Shown here: piece by piece, positions 1 to 7,039 of the stretch
Layout of the letters: each line of letters begins with the position of its first letter
Position numbering within the stretch: position 1 is the stretch's first letter
DNA from: Gammaproteobacteria bacterium
GTDB lineage: Bacteria > Pseudomonadota > Gammaproteobacteria > Steroidobacterales > Steroidobacteraceae
DNA: 34,653 nt
Direction of reading: 5' to 3'
Assembly: GCA_020029545.1 (NCBI GenBank)
Contig: JAIBJL010000003.1
Location: 1 to 34,653 of the forward strand
Translations under genes and position numbers: made by a program
Notes under the pieces: generated by a model
Told to the model about the DNA's origin: nothing
What the model saw: only the letters and a program-made list of their open reading frames with translations
Databases searched by the model: none

Positions 1-186
1 CTTGTTGCGTGAAATGATCGAACGCGCCGGCTCCGGTTGCACCGTCGTCGCAAGCGGCGGCAGTGCCTCATCCAGATTGCTCCAGCCATCATCGACGAGT
101 TCCGTCCGGGTGGACTCGAAACGTCCCTCCGGATTGGAAACGGCGCCGCGGCCCGGTCGAATGCCATTACGTGTGGGAATAGCCAT
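1..186 (-). CDS. PA0069-family radical SAM protein, N-terminal fragment
   Basis: This reading frame is absent from the ORF track because it runs off the left edge. Read on the minus strand from the ATG at 186 it gives 62 codons with no stop: MAIPTRNGIRPGRGAVSNPEGRFES, then DDGWSNLDE and finally ARSIISRNK at the edge. The GRGA-SNP-GRFE, DDGW and ARSIIS blocks are the conserved leader of PA0069-family radical SAM proteins (related to DNA repair photolyase-like SplB). The radical SAM cysteine motif would lie just beyond the edge, so it is not seen. The family is a predicted iron-sulfur SAM enzyme of unknown substrate. The start is well placed because the conserved leader begins within a few residues of it. 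Confidence 0.8.
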   Translation of the reverse strand, partial: MAIPTRNGIRPGRGAVSNPEGRFESTRTELVDDGWSNLDEALPPLATTVQPEPARSIISRNK

Positions 187-253
187 GCGCGGATGTTACT
201 GTAAATAATCACAGTTACAATCCGTGCGGTGATGGAAGAGCGGGACTCGCCGC

Positions 254-1434
254 TCACTTCCCGTGCTTGCTCTCGGGAAACGTCTGCATATGGCGCAGTG
301 AAGGAAACAGGCGCGCCCAGATGCCGGTCACCATGAGCGTCGCGACGCCGCTTCGTTGGATGCCCCGATGAACACCGAACTCACGGCGCTCACGCGACCG
401 CGAATTGCATCGGGCGTTTCCAGCTGCACCAACAGATGCCGGATGTAGACGCTCACCATATCTGCGGCGCCGAGGACCGCCAGCGCGATCAGCGACACCA
501 TGAAGTGCTCGCTCAAGCCGAAGACCACCGTCGCGACGCCGAACACTGCCACGCCGCCGAACATCCATGCGCCCACATGCCGACGCAGCGGGTTGATAGC
601 CAGCACCAGTGCGCAGATGCTCGCACCCAGTCCCGGCGCGGTGCGTAGCAGACCCAACGCCACCGGGCCCGCGTGCAGGATGTCGCGCGCGAAGACCGGC
701 AGCAACGCGACAGCACCGCCAAATAGTACGGCGAACAGATCGAGTGAAATCGCGCCGAGTACGATCGGCCGGCTCCATACGAAACGCAGACCGGACAGCA
801 ATGTGGTCCAGTTCATCGGCTCCGCACGACGTTGTATTCCGGTCTCCGGGCCGATGCCCATCATCAGCACGAAGGCGAGCGCTGCAAGCACGGCTACGGT
901 TGCATACACGGCCGCCGGTCCGGCGAGATACAGCAAGCCGCCCAACGCCGGACCGACGATGGTTGCAATCTGGAAGACCGACGAATTCAACGCGACCGCG
1001 CGCGCGAAGCTTTCCCGCGGCACCAGGTTCGGCAGCAGCGCCTGTCCACTGGGCATCGAGAATGCACGCGCGCAGCCGAGCAGCACCATGGCGGCGAATA
1101 CCGGCCAGAGAGTCGTCAGTTGCCGCAATGTAAAGATCAACAGCAGCAATGCACAGACGGTCGAGACGCCGTAGCACCAGGCGACAATGCGGCGACGGTC
1201 GTAACGATCCGCCACCTGACCAGCGGGCAGGATGAGCACGACAAACGGCAGGAATTGCGACAGACCGATCAGGCCGAGATCGAGCGGATCGTGGCTGATG
1301 TTGTAGATCTGCCAGCCGACGGCAACCGTCTGAATCTGTGCTGCGAGCGTTGCTAGCACGCGCGCACATAGAAATCGTACTAATCCAGGCAGGCGCAACA
1401 CGTCGGCGGCGCGCAAGGTATCGGGCATCGGCAC
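254..1434 (-). pseudogene. MFS exporter (EntS/MFS_3-like), frameshifted near the 3' end
   Basis: The main frame (GTG at 1434 or ATG at 1428, down to a stop at 328) gives about 366 residues of a 12-helix major facilitator. It shows QTVAVGWQIYNIS near the N-terminus, the loop 2-3 motif GQVADRYDRRRI, and DAIRGRVSAVSSVFIGASNE late in the protein. After GASNE it reads AASRRSW and stops. The next frame continues with GVATLMVTGIWARLFPSLRHMQTFPES to a stop at 254, which looks like the normal family C-terminus. The stretch that usually lies between (LGEFESG... and part of the last helix, about 22 residues) is missing from both frames. A small out-of-frame deletion is the simplest reading. The truncated product might still be made but would lack the last helix. 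The family exports small molecules, siderophores or drugs; the substrate is unknown. Confidence 0.7.
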
Positions 1435-1600
1435 AGCGTACTTAGTTGAAAGTTCCGCAGCATACCGAGCGCGCCGCAGCGCCGCGCAGGTTTATGCACG
1501 CTGCAGGCAAGCACTTATCGAACCTTCACTGCGCAGACACGCTGCATCCTGGTGGCTTGGCGTCTGCGCGGGCGGACCGAAGCCAGACGCGCCCCGGTAC

Positions 1601-3349
1601 TTAGGCGACAGTCTGCACAGCGGTGGAATGCACTGGCAAGGGGAAGGTTACACGCAGCGTCGTCCCGGTATCTCTGGTCAGGGAGAGTTCGCCATGCAGT
1701 TGACGCACGAACGCGTCGATCAACGATCGCCCCAGTCCGCCCGGTTCGGCACCGGACGCAGGATCGAAGCCGATGCCGTCATCGCTGATCGCGACAGTGA
1801 GCACATCGTTGGCACGGCTTACGCGTACTTCGATTCGACCGCGATCGCGTCCGTGGAATGCATGTTTGTAAGCATTGGTGATGGCCTCCGTGACCAGCAG
1901 GCCGAGCGGCACGGCAACTTCAGGGCCGATCGTCTCTTCCGGCGCCTGCACGGTCAGCTCGACATGACGGCCGCCGGCCAGGCCGCCACGACGCAGTTCG
2001 ACGCACAGGTCTTCGAGAAACCATCGCAAGTCCACTTCCTGCAGTGTTTCCGATTCGTAGAGACGGCGGTGCAAAGTCGCCAGCGCGTTGACTCTGCTGC
2101 GCGCGTCGGCAAATGCGGCTTCGGCGCGCGGGTCCTTGATGCGTCGTGCGTGCAGGTTGAGCAGGCTCATCACCAGCTGCAGATTGTTTTTTACGCGATG
2201 ATGCACTTCGCGGATCAAAGCCTCTTTTTGTTTCACCGACTCGCGTAGTTCCAGTTCGCGCGCTGAAATCAGGTCGGCCATGCGCGTGAACGTCTCGCCC
2301 AAACTGCGAATTTCCGCAGGGGCGGCCGCGGCACGCTCCGGCCGGACCGTGTGGCGGCCGGATGCATACGCGGAGGTAATACGTTCAAGATAGGTAATCC
2401 AGCGCACGACCAGATGCTCGATGCCGAACCAGACCACGGCAATGGCGAGCACCCACATCAGGATGGGGGTCAGTACACCCCATGCAACCTGCAGTGCCAG
2501 CGGACCAATGGCCGTCAGCACGGGTGTTCCCATGATCACGAAGATACGGCCACCGAGCAACGGACTCATCGCGTACAGGCGCCAGGTGCCGTCGCGACCG
2601 CGCGTCGTAAACGTCTGCGTGCGCGACGCCAGGTAATCATCAATGAGCGCATCGGGCGGCAGGCCGGACGCGCCACCGCTCGGCGAAGCGTCCGCAGTGA
2701 TCAGATCGCCTTTGCCATCGAGCAACGCCAATGCGGTATCGGACGGCGCAGCTCGCTGATAACGACGGGTCAGCCAGTCCAGGCCGATGAACAAGGCAAC
2801 TGAACCGCGGATGACACCCTCATCATCGAGCAGCGGCACCGCCGTGACCATGCCCCACGAGTCCAACCAGCGAGCGAACACCAGGTCGCTGACGACGAAT
2901 GCATCGCCACTCATGATTTCGCGAAACCAGGCACGATCTTCGGCATCCGTGGCTTTCTTGAGCGGTGTCGAGGTGCAGCTGAAAAAGCCCTTGTCATCGA
3001 TAATGGCCGCGCCCGCATACTGATCGAGGCCGCCGATCGCACGCTGCAACGCACGTCGACACGCGGGCAAGCGTTGGGCCCGAATATCGGGCTGGGCTGC
3101 AAGGCTCGTGAGGATCTCGCGGGATGCGGAGATCATGTTCTCTTCTTCGTTGGCAGCGAGCTGTGCTGCCTGCGCGAGGTTCTGCTCAAGAATCCGCATG
3201 CCGCTGCGATAACTCGAGACCGCCTGCAGTACCGCAAGAACGCCTGGCGCCAGCATTGCGATGCCGACGATCAGGACCAGCCGCGGCCGCAAACCGGCAT
3301 TGCGCCCCCACCAGCGACTCGGACCCGCGGGCGCTTTCTGATTCTTCAT
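1601..3349 (-). CDS. HWE/HisKA_2-family sensor histidine kinase of the general stress response
   Basis: A membrane sensor kinase of about 582 residues. A first transmembrane helix (LVLIVGIAMLAPGVLAVL) is followed by an extracytoplasmic Cache-like sensor domain (AAIIDDKGFFSCTS, DRAWFREI), a second helix (ILMWVLAIAVVWFGIEHL) and a HAMP-like linker. The H-box EVHHRVKNNLQL is near residue 383, and a HATPase domain follows with an N-box (TEAITNAYKHAF) and DDGIGFDP. HHRVKNNLQ is the signature of HisKA_2/HWE kinases, the class that phosphorylates PhyR in the general stress response. It lies 16 bp after the EcfG-like sigma gene and is probably cotranscribed with it. The ORF track start (GTG 3400) overlaps the sigma gene by 35 bp; I prefer ATG 3349 just after its stop, though neither has a strong Shine-Dalgarno. 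Its role as PhyR kinase (or phosphatase) is inferred from class and position. Confidence 0.85.
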   Translation of the reverse strand: MKNQKAPAGPSRWWGRNAGLRPRLVLIVGIAMLAPGVLAVLQAVSSYRSGMRILEQNLAQAAQLAANEEENMISASREILTSLAAQPDIRAQRLPACRRALQRAIGGLDQYAGAAIIDDKGFFSCTSTPLKKATDAEDRAWFREIMSGDAFVVSDLVFARWLDSWGMVTAVPLLDDEGVIRGSVALFIGLDWLTRRYQRAAPSDTALALLDGKGDLITADASPSGGASGLPPDALIDDYLASRTQTFTTRGRDGTWRLYAMSPLLGGRIFVIMGTPVLTAIGPLALQVAWGVLTPILMWVLAIAVVWFGIEHLVVRWITYLERITSAYASGRHTVRPERAAAAPAEIRSLGETFTRMADLISARELELRESVKQKEALIREVHHRVKNNLQLVMSLLNLHARRIKDPRAEAAFADARSRVNALATLHRRLYESETLQEVDLRWFLEDLCVELRRGGLAGGRHVELTVQAPEETIGPEVAVPLGLLVTEAITNAYKHAFHGRDRGRIEVRVSRANDVLTVAISDDGIGFDPASGAEPGGLGRSLIDAFVRQLHGELSLTRDTGTTLRVTFPLPVHSTAVQTVA

Positions 3350-3365
3350 GCCGCGAAGTGGCGCG

Positions 3366-3959
3366 TCAGGAGGTTCCGGACCGTTGCGGAGCGTTGGCAC
3401 TACCGGGCTGGGTATCGAGAAAGGTCAGCGGACCGTTGATCTGGGCCGCATCCGCGCCGAGCAGGTCAACCAGTCGGTCGCGGGCGCGAGCAATGCGGCT
3501 CTTGATGGTACCCACGGCCACCTGGCAAACATCTGCCGCTTCCTCATAAGACAATCCGGTCGCGCACACGAGAATCAGTGCTTCGCGCTGATCGGCCGGC
3601 AGCTCCAGCAACGCGCGACTCAGGTCGCGCAAATGCAGCTTGGCATCGTGGTCAGGCGCGACAGCAACCTGCGCCGCGCAGATGCCATCCGGGTCCTCCA
3701 CTTCGAATTTGCGATGCCGTAGTTCGGAGTAGTAGCAGTTACGCAGAATCGTGAACAACCAGGCTTTGAGATTGCTGCCCGACTGGAATTGTTCACGGTT
3801 GGTCCAGGCTTTCAGCACGGTATCCTGCACCAGATCGTCGGCACGCGCCGGGTCGCCGCACAGCGAGCGTCCGAACGCGCGCAATGCCGGCAACAGAGCC
3901 GTCACTTGATCGAGAAATTTATCCTGCCCGGACATGTTGTTATTCGACCACGGCCTCAA
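3366..3959 (-). CDS. ecfG: EcfG-like (ECF15) RNA polymerase sigma factor
   Basis: A 197-residue ECF sigma factor. Region 2 has ADDLVQDTVLKAW and SNLKAWLFTILRNCYYSELRHRKFEVED; region 4 has LPADQREALILVCATGLSYEEAADVCQVAVGTIKSRIARARDRL. The blocks NLKAWLFTILRN, EVED and REALILVxAxGxSYEEAA are characteristic of EcfG, the general stress sigma factor of Alphaproteobacteria. The start is TTG at 3959, which overlaps the nepR stop (TTGA). It has AAGGAG eight bases upstream, which suggests translational coupling. An ATG at 3935 is possible but has no well-spaced ribosome site. Encoded directly after its presumed anti-sigma factor and before the sensor kinase. It probably recognises GGAAC-N16-CGTT, which occurs three times nearby. 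Confidence 0.92.
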   Translation of the reverse strand: MRPWSNNNMSGQDKFLDQVTALLPALRAFGRSLCGDPARADDLVQDTVLKAWTNREQFQSGSNLKAWLFTILRNCYYSELRHRKFEVEDPDGICAAQVAVAPDHDAKLHLRDLSRALLELPADQREALILVCATGLSYEEAADVCQVAVGTIKSRIARARDRLVDLLGADAAQINGPLTFLDTQPGSANAPQRSGTS

Positions 3960-4138
3960 CGACCGCGCTCCTTGTCTTCGAGCTGCTTCAAGAGCGCTTT
4001 GAATTCATCAGGCACGGGTTCTTCCATCACATCGGTGAACATACGTCGCAGGCGGCCACTCAACCAATCGGGGACTTGGTCGAGCGGTGTGCCGTCCGGT
4101 GCCAATGCCGCAGGGTCTGGCTTGATTTTCTCAGTCAT
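3956..4138 (-). CDS. nepR: NepR-like anti-sigma factor
   Basis: A 60-residue protein hidden inside the longer 3956..4540 ORF. It starts at MTEKIKPDP; an in-frame ATG seven codons earlier (4159) is an alternative. The core VPDWLSGRLRRMFTDVMEEPVPDEFKALLKQLED matches the NepR pattern of two short helices around EPVPDxFxxLLxxLE. NepR proteins bind and silence EcfG until phosphorylated PhyR captures them. The gene is immediately upstream of and overlaps the sigma gene, the usual arrangement. A perfect EcfG-type promoter lies 83 bp before the start, so the anti-sigma/sigma pair is probably autoregulated. The upstream part of the long ORF overlaps the promoter and is not coding. Confidence 0.88.
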   Translation of the reverse strand: MTEKIKPDPAALAPDGTPLDQVPDWLSGRLRRMFTDVMEEPVPDEFKALLKQLEDKERGR

Positions 4139-4220
4139 GATGTTCGTCTTCGAGATCATCGGGCGCGCTGTGCGGCAGACTGGATGAATTGACCCAGCTG
4201 AGTCGACTGTCAGTCCACCC

Positions 4221-4246
4221 AAACGCGTAATTTTTGAAAAAGTTCC
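4221..4246 (-). promoter_or_regulatory. EcfG-type promoter for nepR-ecfG-kinase
   Basis: On the minus strand the sequence reads GGAAC, then exactly 16 bases, then CGTTT. This is an exact match to the consensus reported for alphaproteobacterial EcfG promoters (GGAAC-N16-17-CGTT). The -10 element is 82 bp before the nepR start, so the leader would be roughly 75 bases. It implies positive autoregulation of the operon by its own sigma factor. Confidence 0.85.
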
Positions 4247-4357
4247 AGTCGCTACGGAACCTTTGTTGTAACTCATCCATACTAATACGCTTGCACTCCT
4301 CCCCAAGGATCTCACCTCATCCGAGTGCACGAGTAAACATTCACGGAGTCGACATCT

Positions 4358-5131
4358 ATGGCCCTGGCCCATGCAATCGCCGAACACCTGCCTTACCTGC
4401 GCCGCTACGCACGCGCGCTCTGTGGTACGCAAGCCAGTGGCGATGCTTATGTACGAGCCACGCTGGAAGCGATCATTGCCGACACTTCGGTTCTGAGCCC
4501 GGGACAGCCGCCACGCGTCGGTCTGTATCGAGTGTTTCATCGCATTTGGGGTTCAACGGACACCGAAGCACGATCCATCGCGGGATCAGCCGACGAAGCC
4601 GGCGGGGTCCAAAAGCGGCTTCAAAAGCTGACACCTGCGCATCGCCAGGCGCTGCTGCTCACGGCGATGGAAGGATTCAACGTCAGCGAAACGGCCCACA
4701 TCCTGGGTGTGTCCGAAGCCCAGGTACAACAGATGGTCAGTCAGGCAGTCCGCGAGATCTCCAGTCAGCCCAGCACCCGCGTGCTCATCATCGAGGACGA
4801 GCCGATCATTTCACTGGATCTGCAAAGCATCGTGCGCGAGATGGGACACAGCGTGGCAGCCATCGCAACCACGCGCGATGAAGCTGTACGCGCGGCGCGT
4901 CAATCGGAACCCGGACTGGTACTGGCCGACATCAAGCTGGCCGACGGCAGCTCAGGGATCGATGCCGTGCGACAGATACTGAGCGAAGTGGAAGTGCCGA
5001 TCATTTTTATCACGGCTTATCCGGAACGCCTGCTGACCGGCGAACGCCCCGAGCCTACCTTCCTGGTAACGAAGCCGTTCGTCCCCGAAACAGTACGCGT
5101 CGCAGTCAGCCAGGCATTGCTGTTCGCCTGA
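4358..5131 (+). CDS. phyR: PhyR-type anti-anti-sigma response regulator
   Basis: A 257-residue protein with the PhyR layout. An N-terminal sigma-like domain (residues 1-135; HLPYLRRYARALCG and a degenerate region 4, LTPAHRQALLLTAMEGFNVSETAHILGVSEAQV) precedes a C-terminal receiver (138-257). The receiver has acidic residues IIEDEP, the phospho-acceptor Asp near 191 in LADIKLADGSSG, and FITAYPERLLTGERPEPTFLVTKPF, the FATGUY-class receiver signature with the conserved Lys. On phosphorylation PhyR exposes the sigma mimic and sequesters NepR, freeing EcfG. Divergent from nepR-ecfG. GGAG precedes the ATG at about the right distance. Upstream there is a GGAAC (4256-4260) but no matching CGTT, so its promoter is uncertain. 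Followed by a strong intrinsic terminator. Confidence 0.93.
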   Translation: MALAHAIAEHLPYLRRYARALCGTQASGDAYVRATLEAIIADTSVLSPGQPPRVGLYRVFHRIWGSTDTEARSIAGSADEAGGVQKRLQKLTPAHRQALLLTAMEGFNVSETAHILGVSEAQVQQMVSQAVREISSQPSTRVLIIEDEPIISLDLQSIVREMGHSVAAIATTRDEAVRAARQSEPGLVLADIKLADGSSGIDAVRQILSEVEVPIIFITAYPERLLTGERPEPTFLVTKPFVPETVRVAVSQALLFA

Positions 5132-5241
5132 ACGCCCTGGCAGCCGCCACGCTCACAATGAGCTCTGCAACCGCGAGGGGTTCCGTGCTGAAATTCGCTT
5201 GAAATGCGAAATACGAGCGACGCAAAAACAGACTCAAAAAC

Positions 5242-5271
5242 AAAAAAGGGAGCTGAACAGCTCCCTTTTTC
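5242..5271. terminator. Bidirectional intrinsic terminator
   Basis: GGGAGCT-GAAC-AGCTCCC forms a perfect stem flanked by an A-run on the left and a T-run on the right. It can therefore terminate phyR from the left and the DUF1328 gene from the right, which converge on it. Confidence 0.88.
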
Positions 5272-5321
5272 TTGGCGCGGCGTTGCGCGCACCGTTCCCA
5301 CACGGGTCAGACAGGGACGCG

Positions 5322-5495
5322 TCAGACAGGCGGCCTGCCGCGCAGTGCACCGCTGACCAGTGCCACCAGCGTCAACACCAGGAACACGAAGAACAGAATC
5401 TTGGCGATACCTGCAGCAGCGCCAGCGATGCTCGTAAAGCCGAGAACCGCCGCAATGATCGCCACCACAAAAAAAGTCAGTGCCCAGGAAAGCAT
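5322..5495 (-). CDS. DUF1328 (YtjA-like) small membrane protein
   Basis: A 57-residue protein starting at [20 protein letters not shown], inside the longer ORF 5322..5585. The ATG at 5495 is set by a strong GAGGAGGT ribosome site just upstream. Two hydrophobic helices ([24 protein letters not shown] and [18 protein letters not shown]) end in a short basic tail, the usual DUF1328 layout and length. It is an inner-membrane protein of unknown molecular function. The upstream EcfG-type promoter places it in the general stress regulon (inference). Confidence 0.9.
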   Translation of the reverse strand: MLSWALTFFVVAIIAAVLGFTSIAGAAAGIAKILFFVFLVLTLVALVSGALRGRPPV

Positions 5496-5586
5496 GGTGA
5501 ACCTCCTCGAGGAGTGAAGCGAAAAACATTCGAGATTCGAACGTCCCGACAAACAAACGATGCATATGCAACGTGCTCGAAACAAC

Positions 5587-5612
5587 TAACGCACCATGCT
5601 TCGGCTTGTTCC
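5587..5612 (-). promoter_or_regulatory. EcfG-type promoter for the DUF1328 gene
   Basis: On the minus strand GGAAC (5612-5608), 16 bases, then CGTTA (5591-5587). The four-base CGTT core and the 16-base spacing match the EcfG consensus. The -10 is about 92 bp before the ATG at 5495, and no other gene lies between. Confidence 0.78.
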
Positions 5613-5668
5613 TCCACTGGCCTTGCTACAACTATCGCCCGCGGCCTGCCTCGCTTGTGTCGTGCTAG

Positions 5669-5694
5669 GGAACTTAGCGCGTACGTGGACGTTT
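5669..5694 (+). promoter_or_regulatory. EcfG-type promoter for the small lipoprotein gene
   Basis: GGAAC (5669-5673), 16 bases, then CGTTT (5690-5694) on the plus strand. It has the same spacing and the same CGTTT as the nepR promoter. It lies 61 bp before the ATG at 5756. With the minus-strand site at 5587-5612 it forms a divergent promoter region. Confidence 0.85.
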
Positions 5695-5755
5695 TGCCGA
5701 CGATCAAATCGTAGCCGGTCGCCATCGCGGCCTGCACTCACCGGGAGGATTATTG

Positions 5756-6001
5756 ATGACGAGTCAACGCCGCAGTCGATTCAAGGCATTGGGCTTCGCA
5801 GCACTGGCGCTCGGCGCAACGCTCGCTCTTGCTGCCTGCGAGAAAAAGGGACCGCTTGAACAGGCAGGCGAGGAAGTGGATGAAGCGGTGGGAACCCTGA
5901 AGAATGGCGGCGAGGAAACCACGGCGACGAAAGTCGACGACGCTCTGGATGAGGCCCGCGAAGGAACTCAAGATGCTGCGAATCAACTGAAGAAGGACTG
6001 A
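5756..6001 (+). CDS. Small acidic lipoprotein, predicted stress-regulated
   Basis: An 81-residue protein. The start is ATG 5756 with GGGAGG seven bases upstream; the track start (TTG 5753) is one codon earlier. The signal peptide (RRSRFKALGFAALALGATLALAAC) ends in a lipobox LAAC, so the mature protein should be acylated on Cys. The mature part is short, polar and rich in Glu, Asp, Ala and Lys (EEVDEAVGTLKNGGEE, DDALDEAREGTQDAANQLKKD), consistent with an amphipathic helix in the periplasm. I do not recognise a named family. The perfect EcfG-type promoter upstream implies induction in the general stress response. It converges with the alpha/beta hydrolase gene, four bases away. Confidence 0.85.
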   Translation: MTSQRRSRFKALGFAALALGATLALAACEKKGPLEQAGEEVDEAVGTLKNGGEETTATKVDDALDEAREGTQDAANQLKKD

Positions 6002-6005
6002 ATCT

Positions 6006-6878
6006 TTAACGACAAGCTCGCCTGAGCAGTTCCGCAACGGCTGCGGGCTGTTCGTGATGCATCATGTGGCCCGCACCGCCCAGTGTTTCGATTCGGACGT
6101 CACGAAACAGCGTCGCCAAATGCTGCATTGTCAGGTCAGCAGCCATTTGGCGGGCGATCTCCGACTGATCGCCCGCCACCAACAGCACTGGCGCGGTAAT
6201 TTCCTTCCAGCAGGCTTCGGCCTGGTCGCGCTGGTAGAGCGTCGGATTGACGCGCTTGTGACGCGGATCGGCACGCAGCTCAATGCGCCCGTCAGCGCGC
6301 TCGCGTCCCCAGGAGCGTGCGATGAAATCCAGGTGCGCAGGCGGAGTACGCGGATTGCGCCGTCCCAGAATCCCGGCGAAGTGCGCAAAGCTGTCGTAGA
6401 TCGCGAACTGAGTACCCGCAGCGATCTGGTCCAGCCATTGCCGGTATTGCGTTGGCGCCTGGTCCGGCATGGTCCGCGACAGACCAAACCCCTCCAAACT
6501 GACGACACGACGTATCCGTTGCGGACGGATGCCGGCATACATCAGTGCCACATTGCCACCCATGCTGTGGCCTACCAGATCGAGCGGCTGCCCGGGCGAC
6601 AGCCAGTCGACGATCGCGTCCAGATCCGCGAGATAGTCGGGAAACCAGTAGCCCCCTGCGGACCACTGGGTGCGACCGAAGCCGCGTGCATCGAACGCCA
6701 GCAGCGTGCGTTCGGGCAGGTGATCGGCCAGGAACTGGAAAGTTTCGCCGGTATCGCCCCACCCATGCAGCAACAGCACGGGACGCTCATCCTGCCCGGG
6801 CCAGCGATAAAAATGGAAATCCAGCTCGCGAATGGATCGTTTCAGACATTGCGCCGGCCGCGCCGCGATGTAAGTCAT
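6006..6878 (-). CDS. Alpha/beta hydrolase
   Basis: A 290-residue alpha/beta-hydrolase fold enzyme with an intact catalytic set. The oxyanion-hole region is LLLHGWGDTGETF, the nucleophile Ser is near residue 105 in GHSMGGN, an acidic candidate lies in VLLVAGDQSE, and the His is in GAGHMMHHEQP near the C-terminus. The ARGFGRTQWS block after strand 4 is typical of the epoxide hydrolase/haloalkane dehalogenase/esterase superfamily. No signal peptide, so probably cytoplasmic. The substrate cannot be told from sequence. Single-gene unit; it converges with the lipoprotein gene. Confidence 0.88.
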   Translation of the reverse strand: MTYIAARPAQCLKRSIRELDFHFYRWPGQDERPVLLLHGWGDTGETFQFLADHLPERTLLAFDARGFGRTQWSAGGYWFPDYLADLDAIVDWLSPGQPLDLVGHSMGGNVALMYAGIRPQRIRRVVSLEGFGLSRTMPDQAPTQYRQWLDQIAAGTQFAIYDSFAHFAGILGRRNPRTPPAHLDFIARSWGRERADGRIELRADPRHKRVNPTLYQRDQAEACWKEITAPVLLVAGDQSEIARQMAADLTMQHLATLFRDVRIETLGGAGHMMHHEQPAAVAELLRRACR

Positions 6879-6946
6879 GAACAGGAGGCTGGCGATGACC
6901 TGGGAACGAGCGGCAAGGAAGGCTCAGCGCTCGGGCACCGCAGAAC

Positions 6947-6980
6947 GAATTGCCGTCCGCCTGGCAGCGGACGGCAATTC
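6947..6980. terminator. Perfect 13-bp stem hairpin downstream of the Lys/Ala-rich gene
   Basis: GAATTGCCGTCCG is followed by an 8-base loop and its exact complement CGGACGGCAATTC. It lies about 47 bp past the stop of the minus-strand Lys/Ala-rich gene. No T-run follows on either strand, so it is either a weak terminator or a 3'-end stabilising hairpin. Confidence 0.5.
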
Positions 6981-7005
6981 AATGCGCATCACCGGCCTCA
7001 TCCAC

Positions 7006-7039
7006 CGTATCACTCAGGCAGGCGTATCACTCAGGCAGG
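7006..7039. repeat. 17-bp perfect tandem duplication at a gene end
   Basis: CGTATCACTCAGGCAGG occurs twice back to back (7006-7022 and 7023-7039). The unit proximal to the gene contains the last codons and the TGA of the Lys/Ala-rich gene; the second copy lies just beyond the stop. The duplication does not change the protein length as annotated. Confidence 0.9.

Noticed and set aside
832-1356. Long plus-strand ORFs opposite the MFS, kinase, ilvA and other genes
   Set aside because: They are antisense shadows of high-GC genes with no family resemblance.
1450-1475. Minus-strand GGAAC upstream of the MFS gene as a further EcfG promoter
   Set aside because: At 16-17 bases downstream there is TGTGC/GTGCC, not CGTT.
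3956-4540. 194-residue ORF covering nepR and its upstream region
   Set aside because: Only the last 60 codons resemble NepR; the upstream part overlaps the EcfG promoter and has no family pattern.
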